A stretch of 64,000 nt of DNA from Limnephilus marmoratus (lineage: Eukaryota > Arthropoda > Insecta > Trichoptera > Limnephilidae). The DNA is taken from the NCBI GenBank assembly GCA_917880885.1, contig OU862917.1:55441227-55505226 (forward strand). The letters are read 5' to 3'. The notes beneath the pieces are model-generated. The model made no database searches and was not told the DNA's origin. It saw only the letters and a list, made by a program, of their open reading frames with translations. Of the stretch, positions 1-10,042 are shown one piece after another. Both the position numbers and the translations under genes were made by a program. The stretch's first letter is position 1. The number at the start of each line of letters is the position of its first letter.

Positions 1-250
1 ACTTTTGGTAACTTCTTATCGTTCCCTAGCATGAATGGAGATTGCCAACGTAAAAATAACATTAAAGAAGAAGATAACAATAATAATCGTTAATTGACCG
101 TTACCTTTTTATATTTTTCTGTGTCTTGTTCTCTTTCATATTTTCGTTTAGATTGTTAGTGTTATTTTCTTCTTTAATGATATATTATTTCATTCTTCTT
201 CTTTCGTATGGTGGGGGGTCAGAGGGGGACATCTAGATCTGCGAGCCAGT

Positions 251-1290
251 CTAGGGCCTCAGGCGTTGCTCTGTAGACCTCATCAATCCTCGGCATTCGT
301 TGACCACATGTTCGGTGGTCTGCACCGCACCGCATTCACACATCGCCGACTCTTTAAGGCCCCATCTATGAATCATGTGAGCACAACGACTATGGGAGCA
401 CCTTATCCTATTGATGGCAGTCCAGAGTTTGCGAGGCAATGAGAACCCAGGCTGTCTCTCAGTGGGGTCTTGAACAAAATGGGCGTTTTTGACGTTTGCT
501 GATTGCCACTCAAGCTTCCACCTATTTTCTGGGGTGAAAGATGTTCGAAGGAGTCTTTCTCCTTCCGTCCAGAAGGGTTTTCGAGACTTTAAGCGGCACG
601 CCGGGTGAGAAACGACATCATTGTGCAAGGGTATTTCGCTTTTTTGCAGCGCCTTCTTGTATTCCCTCAGTGTTGCAATCTCTCGCCTGATATTTGGCGG
701 GGTTATATTTGCAAGTACGGGGAGCCAAGGAAGAGGAGTCGATTTTAAGGTTCCACTGATGGTTTGCATTGTGACATTAAGCTGAACGTCGACCATGGAA
801 GAGTGGGCGCTTCTGGCCCATACTGGAGCACAGTATTCAGCTGCTGAAAAAACCAGGGCAATGGATGCCGTTCTGAGCATGTTGGCGTCGCATCCCCAGC
901 TAGTACCAGCTAGCTTATTGACTAAGTTTAGTCTTGTCCTAGTTTTTTTGCCCACTGTTTTCATGTGTTTCCGGTAATTCAGGCTCCTGTCCAAAGTTAC
1001 TCCAAGATAGCGGGGATGGGGGTCATGGTAAATATTTTTTCCATCAACTGAACACAGAGTTTTGCGTTTGCCTGTGAATTACTGAGATGGAAAGCTGTCA
1101 CAACTGTTTTCGACCCATTTGGCTTTAGTCGCCAATTGAGGAAAAATCCTTCCATAGCCTTGAGGTCAGAATTAAGGATCTCTTCTGCTGCATTGAGGGT
1201 TTTGGCTTGGACTGTGATGGTGAAGTCATCTGCGTAAGCAAATTTTCTGCCTTCAGTGTGAGGAAGATCTCGAGTAATATTGTTTTTTGA
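251..1290 (-). pseudogene. 5'-truncated LINE reverse transcriptase, C-terminal half
   Basis: Remains of a non-LTR retrotransposon ORF2. Reading on the minus strand, similarity begins near 1290 just before the catalytic box FAYADD (YADD codons at 1225-1236, preceded by a GRK triplet) and runs through the thumb. The frame is lost between about 1075 and 1000 and resumes as a 247-codon open frame at 994..251 starting at LDRSLNYR. The thumb contains the usual YCAPVW block. The extreme C-terminus has a Cys/His cluster (CECG, QTTEH, NEC) typical of the C-terminal zinc motif of many Jockey/CR1-group LINEs. The N-terminal endonuclease and front of the RT are absent, as in ordinary 5' truncation. The clade within the Jockey/CR1 group is not decided. 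Confidence 0.75.
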
Positions 1291-1402
1291 TTTTTAGTGA
1301 ATCTGAAGTACTTTAACTAATTTGTCTGAATATGTGTAGACCTACTAAACGCGCTGCTCATACGAGAAAGACATTACTTGACCATAACGAAGTTACGGTA
1401 GG

Positions 1403-1900
1403 CAGTGGCGTAGCTAGCATGGGAGGCACCCGGGGAGGAAAACGTGGTGTCACCCCCCCCCCCCCCTTAAAGTTTACTTTGAGAAATTCAAAACGCAAAT
1501 TTTGACTTCCTAAAATATAAAAACATTACTAGCTAAGAGTCAAATGTGTAAACAAAAATTTCGTAATCCTCAAAATTAAAACACATTCAAAAACACTAAC
1601 AGAATAACAACTTTTTCACTTATTCACGTCAATCAATAGATAACAATTCTCTTCACGAGTTTACGTCAATCACAATTAATGAACTAAATTAGAATGACAG
1701 AAGGAATATTTCAAGGAAATCCCCGATCGAGTTATGGAACGAAAATAAGGAAAAACATTTTTTCGGGAATCTCCGACCAACCGAGCCATAGAGCTAAATA
1801 AAAGTCAGTGTTCACGAGTAAAATATTTTTTACGGCAATTTTGCACTTTTGTAAGTTTTTAATTCACGTTCCACGGGGGGGGGGGGGGTGACACTCGAAC
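1403..1900 (+). mobile_element. hAT-like terminal sequence with poly-C/poly-G arms
   Basis: Position 1403 begins CAGTGGCGTAGCTAG, a terminal sequence of the hAT type, preceded by the potential 8-bp target ACGGTAGG. A run of Cs follows GTGTCA near 1447-1466. The complementary arrangement, a G run followed by TGACAC, lies near 1875-1893. The two blocks form inverted arms about 430 bp apart. No matching second terminus or duplicated 8-mer was found, so this is one end of a decayed or truncated element. The interior is AT-rich with no reading frame. Confidence 0.4.
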
Positions 1901-2169
1901 GCAAATACTTAATGCAAATTTAAGACTTATATGGTTTTCTCATGGATGCCATTGTCAGAACTGAACCAAATTGAAATGGGACCACACGAGAAGCACCAGC
2001 TTTCAAATAAAAAAAGAATCATCAATATCAGCTCACCCAGTAGAAAGTTCTGAGGTAACAAACATTAAAAAAATATAGTCGAATTGAGAACCTCCTCCTT
2101 TTTGAAGTCGTTTAAGTAATATATGTTTGATAACATTTATTTAATTAAATCTGGGAAAATCAATAAAAA

Positions 2170-2900
2170 TACTAGAACACAACTTTTCTTGCTTTTGCCT
2201 TTGCGAATTTTTTTATTAAATCAGAATAATTGAACCCTTTGGCAATATCATTCTCAATTGATAAAATTGCAAGATCTGATAGTCTTTCTTGACCCATAGC
2301 CGAATGTAAGTACGTTCTAATTTACTAAAGCTTCGTTCTCCTTTGGTGACAATTACAGCGATGGTCAGCAAAATCCGAAGCGCTGTCCATACATTTGGGA
2401 ATATATCCTGCCAATCATTTTTTTTATAAGTTGAAGAACTTGTAGTGGCTCTGCTGAGGCAAGATATTTTAGTTGTGGGTTTAGGCTCAAAAGTTCTTCA
2501 ACCAATTCGCAACTAGAGACATCAAATTTTTCCGTTGGTTAAAATTATTTGCAAATCTGCCCAGGCTTTTTCTAATGAAGATTTATCAGGAATTATTTTG
2601 ATGTTATACAAAAAAGACCATATATCATTGAATTTAGATAATTCTCTAAACCAAGTGACCAATGCATTTTCAATTGTATCTATCATAGGGTAAAAGACGT
2701 TAATTTTAAACAGTTCTTCGGGATTTGTTGGTGTCTCATCTGCACCTTCATATTCAAATAATCGCTTCTTTCTTCGGGATCGAACTGGCTTAAGCGTAGA
2801 ATCTTTCGCAGCCTGGGAAGTTATTTTCTTAGCTGTTATTTGAGCAGTCGAATAAGTCCGGTACTGCCTCACAAATTTCGAGCAGTTTTTCAGCAATTAC
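2170..2900 (-). pseudogene. hAT transposase (ZMYM1-like), C-terminal part
   Basis: Minus-strand remains of a domesticated-looking or transposon-borne hAT protein of the ZMYM1-like group. An open frame at 2896..2522 carries the RRKKRLFEYEGADE block and following helices. After a frame change, the hAT dimerisation region reads as ALRILLTIAVIVTKGERSFS near 2390-2310 (GERSFSKL is the family signature). After another 1-nt slip it ends as GQERLSDLAILSIEND ... KARKVVF, stop at about 2181. All blocks are in the family order but in at least three frames, so it is inactive. The N-terminal zinc finger and catalytic front are missing. Identification is by signature blocks only. Confidence 0.75.
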
Positions 2901-3484
2901 GATGCGTTTGCTAAGTCCATGATTGTTTTGATTGTCCCCATTACGCTGAAAATTCTTTCAGCGACAGCATTATTGTATTTTTTTCTTAATTATTTGCGAT
3001 TCGGCTGATTTAAATAAGTTGTCTCTGAAGTAGCCTAAAAGGCGACCAATCGCCTTTTAGATTTTTTCATCGCCGATTCTCATCCTGAGTAGCCTAAGTG
3101 GCAAAAAATCGCCTACGTTGGCAACACTGGTCAACACCACTCGAGGATCCCAGATAGGAGGTTTAGCCAATTTAGGATGTCTTAATGCTGCGGCTTTGAG
3201 TACTTGTCTGACCAGAGGATGTGAACTTAGGTTTCATTCTTCAGGGCTACTGAAAGTTGTTACTACCGATTTATGAAGTCAAACTGTGCTGGGAGAGAGA
3301 GACTATCTTCTAGACTAAGATCTGTTAAAAATCGTGCTAGGTTGCTTCCTGTAGGGACATTCGGGTTTGTCGGTTGACCACACGATCGATAGATAGTCGA
3401 TCAGTGGTCGGGTGTTTTCGGCGCCCTCCTTATGACGGCGCCGTGTGCGGTCGCACCGCTCGCACCGCCCTAGGGCCGCCCCTG
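2901..3484 (-). mobile_element. Stacked hAT-like termini and a second hAT dimerisation remnant
   Basis: Three pieces point to additional hAT debris. At 2995-2925 (minus) the frame reads AVAERIFSVM, the dimerisation signature of a different hAT lineage from the ZMYM1-like one at 2170-2900. At about 3130 (minus) the sequence CAGTGTTGCCAACG looks like a hAT end. At 3484 (minus) a GC-rich terminus CAGGGGCGGCCCTAGGGCGG begins exactly where the RTE LINE to its right stops being recognisable. Matching opposite ends were not found. The block is best read as overlapping truncated hAT elements. A short imperfect palindrome (AAGGCGA/TCGCCTT) sits at 3040-3060. Confidence 0.45.
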
Positions 3485-4260
3485 CGTACGCGGCCTTGAA
3501 GTCTACAAAGAGATGATGTGTTTCGACATTGTGTTCTAGCGTCTTTTCCAAAATCTATCTTAAGGAGAAAATTTGGTCAATACATGATTTGCCTGGCCTG
3601 AAGCCACATTGGTAGTTGCCAATGATTTCTTCAGACATTGGAAGCAATCTTTTGAACAAGATGTTGGACATAATTTTATAGCCGGTGTTTAATGCTGCAA
3701 TTACAATATTCTCCTGTAATTGCAGCACTCGAGTTGGTCGCCCTTCTTATGTAGTGGACACACAATTCCTAGTCTCCACTCTTCGGGCATCTCTTCTTCT
3801 GTCCATACTTTTTGGATAAGGGTATGCAGGTTGCTGCTTTAAATAATTCAGCCACCAGCTCGTCTGACCCGGGGGATTTGTTGTTTTTCAGCTGTCTTAT
3901 TGCCTGCTTCACTTCCTCCAGTGAAGGGGGTTCAGCATTGTCAATGTGCAAGTCATCTCCCGTGCTCTCCACCGTGTTGTGCTCCACCTCTGTCGAGTTG
4001 TTATTGAGAACCGTATCAAAGTGCCTCACCCATCTCCTCAGGATGTCAGGCTTTTCACTCAGTATCACTCCGTTCTCGTCCTTGCATATATTTATTTGGC
4101 TTAAAATTTGATCTCATGTTATTTACTTTTTTGTAGAAAAGCCTACTCTCATTTTTAAGCCTGAGTGCTTCAGCTTCTCTAATTTCTTTTTGTAAATATT
4201 CGCGTTTCTTTTTCCTGTGCATCTTCTTTTGGTAGCTACCTTTAGAATTTTAGAAAAGGG
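3485..4260 (-). pseudogene. RTE-type LINE ORF2 fragment, RT N-terminal region
   Basis: Minus-strand reverse-transcriptase fragment. From 4260 leftwards it shows the linker region, then a 99-codon open frame (4068..3769) with AIRQLKNNKSPGSDELVAEL, the RT domain-0/1 block of RTE-like elements. Frames then shift through MPEEWR-like and QCGFRPGKS-like segments (about 3760-3590) to ETHHLFVDFKAAY at about 3540-3490, the first catalytic aspartate block. Similarity stops abruptly inside the DFKAAYD motif where a GC-rich hAT-type terminus is joined. The rest of the RT, including YADD, is not present to the left. The multiple frames and lost half show it is dead. Confidence 0.75.
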
Positions 4261-5100
4261 TCAGTAAAACCGAATATATTTATCCGAGACACTATCTAGG
4301 TCACAAACCAGTTCTTCGAATATACGTTTCAATTTCAAAGGGTAGCTGCCAAAAGTATGAAAAAAATTAGTCGAAAATAATATTATTAATTCTGAATTTG
4401 AAATACGTATGAGGTTGACAAAAGTGATTTTAAAAAGTAATAATGGCTATATATAGGACAAGTCAACAGAATTTTTTACAAGTTGCGAGTATTTATTTAT
4501 TTATTTATTAATTCGTCATGTGTATAGATAAACTATGAGGAGGATGGTGAAATACTCTCTGATAGGAATAACCTTCAAAAGTATAAAAGAGAGTTAGCCT
4601 AATAAAAACTTATGACTTCATCTGATTTGTTTAATCTAATTACATGCTATCTATTATTATCAAGCGTATCATATAATTCCAATCTGTAAACTTCACCCGC
4701 CATAATTCAGGGACATTCTTAGCATGGCAGATGAAATAATACTACACAATTGACAATTTATTTTAGTTTCTAATAAAACAAATATAATTTTAAATCTGTA
4801 TATAAATCAATGTTTGCTTGCTTGCATGTATGTATGTTTGTGCCTTATGCGTTGTTAACCATTCATTTTTTTTTTTTTTTCATTTACTAGATTCTTATAT
4901 ATCTTGAAGAGATGAATCATTTAAATTTACTGAATTTAAAGTTAATGTTCCTTATACAAATAGAACGGCGTCATATGCGCCTTGCAATTTTTACCTCATG
5001 TGGGTATTTAAAAAATGTTGCCTGGCTATTATAGTCTTAAAGGTCTTGTGTTTTGTCGGTAGGGAAAAATTGTTATGTAAAAACCCTACTAAAATTGCAT
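4261..5100. other. AT-rich stretch without recognisable gene
   Basis: No coding potential beyond chance. It contains a (TTTA)n tract at about 4493-4516 and a poly-T run at about 4867-4880, both of the sort left by minus-strand LINE 3' ends. Confidence 0.5.
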
Positions 5101-5340
5101 GTTTCGCTTTGCGCCACCAAGCAATCTGAACTCAAGCCCAGTGGAAAGATATATACATACGTGTGTGTTTGTGTTATGTTGGGAGTGGGAAGGAGTCGGT
5201 CATGTCCTTTTATTTGGAGCTCTTCCGCATTTGCCTTTGGGAATGAGGAAACCATGAAAAACCTCAACCGGGAAGAGTCGGCCGACAGTCAACATGAAAC
5301 TGGGCGGCCTTCGGTGATTTCAGCACGTGAAATCCTGCAT
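5100..5340 (-). repeat. LINE/SINE 3'-tail-like sequence
   Basis: Read on the minus strand, this block has the order GGTTTCCTCATTCCC, GGCAAATGCGGAAG, GACTCCTTCCCACTCCC, the arrangement seen in many insect retroposon 3' regions. It lies directly 3' of the Jockey element. It may be part of that element's 3' UTR or an independent older insertion; no junction or poly-A decides between them. Confidence 0.35.
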
Positions 5341-5514
5341 TTTGTGGTGTGGGGTGTATGTGTCTGTTTTTATGTGATATATACTTTATGGGAATTTTTA
5401 GGATAAACTTACATATATATAGATAAAATAAATATTATTATATAAATATATACATAGATATATAGACATAAGTTGTGGGGAGGGGTCTGGTGATTGGGAA
5501 TACCTACTGCTCAC

Positions 5515-8256
5515 TCAGTCATCCGCATCTGATTCCGGGTTGTGCCAAATATGATTTAGGTCCATCAGGATATGTTTGGGTAGTCTGTGTTTGTACCTGA
5601 AAGGAAGATCGCTAGGTGCATTGTATTGACCGATTTCTTTGATGAGTTTATTTTTACTGTGTTGAAGTGACTTGTAAAACCGGTCGGTCAGTCTGTGTGT
5701 GTATTCAAATAAGGTCGGTATTTCTTCTCTCGCATGTAGTCTTTTCAAGTTTGTTCTGAGTCTTGTGTTGTACGTGATTTTAATGCAGAGATTTTGTAAA
5801 GTCTGTAGTTTAGTATGGTCAGTGAAGGAGATGCTGCCCCACACGGGGATAGCATAGGTCAGTACCGGCCGAATGAGCGAGTAGTAGATCAGGAGTTTGG
5901 TTTTGGGACGTAGCGGACTTCTTCTGTTGAAGATTGGCTTCATTGCGCCGACTGCCTTTCTGGCTTTCGCGTGCGTTTTGGCTACGTGAGATTTCCAGTT
6001 GAGACGTGAGTCCATTGTCAGGCCCAGGTAGACGACTTCATCTTTCCATTCTAGGACGTGTCCTCCCATTTCGATGTTGACGTCTGGAGTTCTTATTTTA
6101 TTTTTTCTCGAGTACATTATGACTTCGGTCTTCGCCTCATTCAGCTTGAGTCGCCATTTTTTGTAGAACTCTACTAGAGCGTCGAGCGCCCTCTGTAGGT
6201 ACATGGCTGCCATGTCTGCTTTCAGCGAGGAAACGTAAAGTTTGACGTCGTCTGCATAGATGGATAGGTTGCATCTCTCGTCGTGGGGGATGTCATGCGT
6301 AAAGATGTTGAAGAGGTGGGGTCCCAGTAGACTTCCTTGAGGCACGCCTTTTGGAATCTCACGTAGTGTCGACAGCGCGTTCCTGATGAAGACTTGGAAG
6401 GATCTGTTCTTGAGGTATTCTTGTATCACTCTCGTTAGGTATATGGGCGTATTCAGTCTGTGTAGTTTGTGCAGAAGCCCTTTAATCCAAACGGTGTCAA
6501 ATGCCTTCTCCAAGTCTAGTAGTGCAGCGGCGGTGAAGCGATTCTCATTGAACCTTCTGGCGATGAATTCCGCTACTCTGGAGAGCTGATGGGTGGTGGA
6601 ATGCCGTTTCCTGAATCCGAACTGTTCGTCTGGCAAAGTGTCTTCGTGATGTGGTAGAAGCCTGTTGAGTATAACCTGTTCAAATACCTTGCTCAGCGTG
6701 GAAAGTAGACTGATCGGCCGATAGTTTGTCGGCTGCTTCTTGTCCTTGTTGGGCTTGGAAAAGGGCAGCACGGTCGCCGTTTTCCAGATCTGAGGGAAGT
6801 GTCCGATGATGAGGCAGGCATTGAACAGCTTTGTAATGTAAATGATGGCTTTCTGCGGTAGATGTTTGAGTAGAATGTTGTGTATTTGATCGCTTCCCGG
6901 CGCTTTATTTGTCTTCAATCGTCTGATGATGACGGCTACTTCGCTTGGCGTGCTGAAGTGGATATCGGCGGCGTTCGTCTGCTCGGCTTGCTCGAGATTT
7001 CGTAGAGACTCTTCTACAAGTCGATCCGTTTCCGGGTCAGATAGGCCGTCCGTAGCTGCGTAGGCTCTCTCGAATCCGTCGGCGAGCGCGTTTGCCTTTT
7101 CTTCAAGTGAAAGTGCCAGCCCTGATCCGTCTAGCTTCTCTAGCGGGGGAATCGTGTGATCCTCGTGTTTCAGCGCTTTTGCCATTTTCCATAGGCTGTT
7201 GTCCTTTGGCGTGAGTGACGTAACTTTCTTCGTCCAAAGTTCGCGTCTGAGGTCGGTGATTTCTTGCTTTATTTCCCGCTGTAGCGTGTTGTATGCCGTT
7301 TTAAAGTAGCCGTCGCGTGTGTTATGATAGATGCGTCGCAGGCGATTTTTCTCCTTGATGAGCGACAATACGTGCTCGGGAAGCTTGATCGTGTATGTGT
7401 GTGCTTCTTTGAGAGGTATGAATGTGTCTTGTGCATGTTGTATGATTTCCGTGAGAGTGCTTGCGGCCTCGTCGATTTCTTCCTTTGAGCGCAGAGTCCC
7501 CGACGTGAGGTGAATTCGTTCGTTTATCTCTTTTTTGAATCCTTCCCAATCGGCGTCTTTGTAATTTCGCTGTTTTCTAGGGCTCCTTGAAGTTGTTCCT
7601 CCGATACTGAAGCTCACGGGCAGGTGGTCCGACGAAAGTTTATCCAGCGTGCGCAGTGACGAGATCGTTTTTGCGTTTTTCTCGAGTACGATGTCCAGAG
7701 TACTGGGGTACTTTGCGTGCACTGAGTGGAATGTCGGTTTGTCCGGTGCCATTATCGAGTAGTTGTGTGTCTGCATATGCGTGAAGAGCGTTTTCCCGTT
7801 CGCGTTGCCTCTGTAGTTATTCCAATAGTTGTGTTTTGCGTTCAGGTCTCCTCCTAAAACAACAATTGGGCGCAAATTAAGTAGTTTATCCAGATCTTCT
7901 CTCACCAGATGGTTGTCTTTATTGCAGTAGGCGGCGATGAAGGTGTGCGCTCTATCCTCTATGATGACTTCGATAATCGTGGCTTCAGTATTCTTCAGCT
8001 TCGGAGTAGGGATTCTTGTAGAAATGATTGATTGACGAACGAATATGGCGGTGCCTCCGCCTCTTCCTTCCAATCGGTCGTCTCGGTGAACTTCAAAGCC
8101 GGGCACTCTCAGCGGTGTGTCGTGATTTAAATGTGTTTCTGAAATGAGAATAATGTCAGTATTAGTGTTATTTGCCAGAGCGAGCAGTTCGTCTATTTTA
8201 TGTCGGATGCTGTGGGCATTCCACAGGAGCACGTTCACCATCTGGGGATCAGACAT
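5515..8256 (-). CDS. Jockey ORF2: endonuclease-reverse transcriptase
   Basis: A 913-residue protein that would nick target DNA and reverse-transcribe the element RNA at the nick. The APE-type endonuclease occupies about residues 1-220 with catalytic-type residues N13, E40, D137/N139 (GGDLNAKH) and D210-H211 (SSDHLP). A linker follows. The reverse transcriptase runs from about 445 to 735, with KAPGSD at 451-456, LDLEKAFD at 580-587, GVPQGSLLGP at 637-646 and the catalytic YADD at 667-670. The rest is thumb and a C-terminal tail without an obvious zinc cluster. The length is normal for Jockey-clade ORF2. The start ATG lies inside the end of ORF1 (8-nt overlap, ATGTCTGA), which suggests termination-reinitiation coupling. 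No stop or frameshift is present and all key residues are retained. Confidence 0.93.
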   Translation of the reverse strand: MSDPQMVNVLLWNAHSIRHKIDELLALANNTNTDIILISETHLNHDTPLRVPGFEVHRDDRLEGRGGGTAIFVRQSIISTRIPTPKLKNTEATIIEVIIEDRAHTFIAAYCNKDNHLVREDLDKLLNLRPIVVLGGDLNAKHNYWNNYRGNANGKTLFTHMQTHNYSIMAPDKPTFHSVHAKYPSTLDIVLEKNAKTISSLRTLDKLSSDHLPVSFSIGGTTSRSPRKQRNYKDADWEGFKKEINERIHLTSGTLRSKEEIDEAASTLTEIIQHAQDTFIPLKEAHTYTIKLPEHVLSLIKEKNRLRRIYHNTRDGYFKTAYNTLQREIKQEITDLRRELWTKKVTSLTPKDNSLWKMAKALKHEDHTIPPLEKLDGSGLALSLEEKANALADGFERAYAATDGLSDPETDRLVEESLRNLEQAEQTNAADIHFSTPSEVAVIIRRLKTNKAPGSDQIHNILLKHLPQKAIIYITKLFNACLIIGHFPQIWKTATVLPFSKPNKDKKQPTNYRPISLLSTLSKVFEQVILNRLLPHHEDTLPDEQFGFRKRHSTTHQLSRVAEFIARRFNENRFTAAALLDLEKAFDTVWIKGLLHKLHRLNTPIYLTRVIQEYLKNRSFQVFIRNALSTLREIPKGVPQGSLLGPHLFNIFTHDIPHDERCNLSIYADDVKLYVSSLKADMAAMYLQRALDALVEFYKKWRLKLNEAKTEVIMYSRKNKIRTPDVNIEMGGHVLEWKDEVVYLGLTMDSRLNWKSHVAKTHAKARKAVGAMKPIFNRRSPLRPKTKLLIYYSLIRPVLTYAIPVWGSISFTDHTKLQTLQNLCIKITYNTRLRTNLKRLHAREEIPTLFEYTHRLTDRFYKSLQHSKNKLIKEIGQYNAPSDLPFRYKHRLPKHILMDLNHIWHNPESDADD

Positions 8257-9763
8257 TGATGGTGGACGTGATGAGATCCATCAGGATCCATGCCTTCTCC
8301 AGCTCGTTGGAGCCAGCTGCGGCCAGTTGTGGTTGCACACGCCTCAATCCTTGGAGCAGGGCCATCATCAATCCGGCGTCTCCTAGGCCGGTGTATGCCT
8401 CTCCTGCGGGCTGCTGCGTGCGGGGCTGCGAGCGGGGCTGCTCCTCGCGCTGCTCTTCTCGCTGTTGGGAGGCCGGGGATCCGCCAACTACGTTGGACCA
8501 GCTGCGTCCGTCGGTTCTCGACGTCTGCTGGGCATGTGGCCTGCCGGTTCCTGGAGCCTGGCGCCTGTTTTGTCGCTGGTGCTGCTGGAGCGAGGCGACG
8601 TAGGCTATCCTCTTCGGGCAGCCTCTGTAGTTGGCGGGATGGGGGCCTCCGCAGTTGCAGCACGCGGCGGGCTCTTCCCTGGTGGTCTTGGGGCACTCGG
8701 CCGATGCATGCTCTACCAAGCACTTCACACACCTCGCGGTGTGGGCGCAGTTTCGGGACCCATGCCCGAAGTTTTGGCAGCGGTAACACTGCGTCCCGTG
8801 CTGCAGATGGTTGCTCCGGTGCTTCTGCAGGCGGATCCTGCAGTGGCAGAGATATTTCACTGTCGCCCTCAGCTGGCCCATGTTTACTTCCTTATTGAAG
8901 GTGGCCAGGTACATGGGGTATTCTGCTGCGGCGGTCGTCATTCTGACGACCTTCACCGGGGGGAAACCTTGTTCGGTGAGATCCGCCGCAATCTCCTCCG
9001 TCTCGATATTTGGCAGGCCCTTGATGACCGCCTTTTTCAACTTGTCCGCCTCTGCTGTATACGTATGGAAGCCACGCGCCTCCGCACGCAGCCCGTTGGT
9101 GAGGGCACGGTGGTCCGCCATGCTCCGCAGGAGGATGTTTACCTTCCCGCCTGGTCGGTATTGGATTTTAAAATTCGGGTTCCCGATGTGGCCCTGCACC
9201 GCTGAGGTGACCTGCCCGTGTGAGAGGGTCCCCAGGGTCATCACCACCGGGGGGACGCGATCTTTCCTTGCTGCTGCATTGCCACTGGTACCTGTGGAAG
9301 AAGACGAAAATGTATTAGTGTTTGCGCGCTTCGCCTGCGGCGCGCCGCCGCCTTCGGATACCTCACCCAAATTGCCGAAGCGGTTGCCGATAACAACCGC
9401 CTGGGGTCCTTGCGGGGACAGGGGCCTCTTGACAGGGTTGGATGGCCTCGTCCATCCTTCCTCCTGGCGGGTCGTCTCCATATTTTGGGCGGACGGCTGG
9501 GGTCTGGGGGGCGCGACGTAGGCCGAAGCTGGGCCTATTGGGGGGCGGCTGGTTCCGGGGGCGGGGACGGCCTCGGGCATCTCGGGGGGCGGCAGGGGGA
9601 TGGATGCCGGCTTGGTCTTCAATTCAGCGGGCTGGGAGGCCGGGATGGTGATGAGGATGGTCCCCGTCTTGGTTTGCCGTCGATACTGGCGGGCGCCCTG
9701 GGGGATCTCGTTTGGTGAATCCTCCGGGTCAGCTAGTTTCATCCGCGCGGACAACATCCGCAC
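8249..9763 (-). CDS. Jockey ORF1: Gag-like nucleic-acid-binding protein
   Basis: A 504-residue protein that would coat element RNA and escort it to chromatin. The N-terminal third is Pro/Ala-rich and probably disordered. Residues about 243-310 (KKAVIKGLP to the CHC segment) resemble the domain that precedes the zinc knuckles in Jockey Gag proteins. Three CCHC-type knuckles follow: C326-C339 (CYRC...H...C), C345-C357 (CVKC...H...C) and C368-C382 (CCNC...H...C). The tail has a Gln/Arg-rich stretch and an RSWSNVVGG box like the SYA/SWA box near the end of many insect Jockey ORF1s. The first in-frame ATG is at 9763, with further ATGs at codons 3 and 8. The frame is open about 120 nt further upstream without an ATG, so the true start is not certain. 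Its stop overlaps the ORF2 start. Confidence 0.9.
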   Translation of the reverse strand: MRMLSARMKLADPEDSPNEIPQGARQYRRQTKTGTILITIPASQPAELKTKPASIPLPPPEMPEAVPAPGTSRPPIGPASAYVAPPRPQPSAQNMETTRQEEGWTRPSNPVKRPLSPQGPQAVVIGNRFGNLGEVSEGGGAPQAKRANTNTFSSSSTGTSGNAAARKDRVPPVVMTLGTLSHGQVTSAVQGHIGNPNFKIQYRPGGKVNILLRSMADHRALTNGLRAEARGFHTYTAEADKLKKAVIKGLPNIETEEIAADLTEQGFPPVKVVRMTTAAAEYPMYLATFNKEVNMGQLRATVKYLCHCRIRLQKHRSNHLQHGTQCYRCQNFGHGSRNCAHTARCVKCLVEHASAECPKTTREEPAACCNCGGPHPANYRGCPKRIAYVASLQQHQRQNRRQAPGTGRPHAQQTSRTDGRSWSNVVGGSPASQQREEQREEQPRSQPRTQQPAGEAYTGLGDAGLMMALLQGLRRVQPQLAAAGSNELEKAWILMDLITSTINV

Positions 9764-10021
9764 GGCAGGTATTTTATATTTCCTCTTCTGGATGGGGGAT
9801 GTTGTGATGTGTCGTCTCGGTGGGGCCAGGTCTTCCTTCTTCTTCGTTGCCTTAAAAAAGGCAGTTGGCGGCGCGGTGGCCTAAGCAGTGAGCCGGTCGG
9901 AGTCCGGCCGGCTGACAGAATAGCAGGTGTCTGGCCGTGTAAACACAAGCCAGACAGAGCGGTTCGGGAGCGAAAAAGGCTGTCGTCACAGAAGCGACTG
10001 TCGCTGGCGGCAGTCACTGAG
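9764..10021 (-). promoter_or_regulatory. Jockey 5' leader, probable internal promoter region
   Basis: Leader between the inferred 5' end and ORF1. Jockey-type elements are transcribed from a promoter lying within this part of the element; here that is inference from the family. The ORF1 frame extends into the leader from codon 1 back to an in-frame TAG near 9883, giving a Lys-rich extension (KATKKKEDLA) that lacks an ATG. An alternative 92-codon frame (10017..9739) overlaps it and has no recognisable product. Confidence 0.4.
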
Positions 10022-10042
10022 CTGTTTTTCTTTTTTTCTGTT

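Larger units (their letters stand above)
5400..10021 (-). mobile_element. Full-length Jockey-type non-LTR retrotransposon
   Basis: A complete minus-strand element: ORF1 (9763..8249), ORF2 (8256..5515), a 5' leader of roughly 250 nt and a 3' UTR. Both frames are open over their whole length, in contrast with every other element in the window, so insertion is probably recent. The 5' end is placed at about 10021, where leader sequence gives way to an unrelated tandem repeat. The 3' end is uncertain: after the ORF2 stop the minus strand enters (TA)-rich sequence near 5460-5400, without a clear poly-A tail, and target-site duplications could not be identified. GC content is markedly higher than flanking DNA. 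Whether it can still move cannot be told from sequence alone. Confidence 0.85.

Noticed and set aside
1403..3484. Reading 1403-3484 as one complete hAT element
   Set aside because: The two terminal sequences agree poorly and the flanking 8-mers differ, so these are ends of different elements.
8144..9884. Several long plus-strand frames (up to 246 codons) opposite the Jockey ORFs
   Set aside because: They are antisense shadows of GC-rich ORF1/ORF2, overlap one another in different phases and have no recognisable domains.
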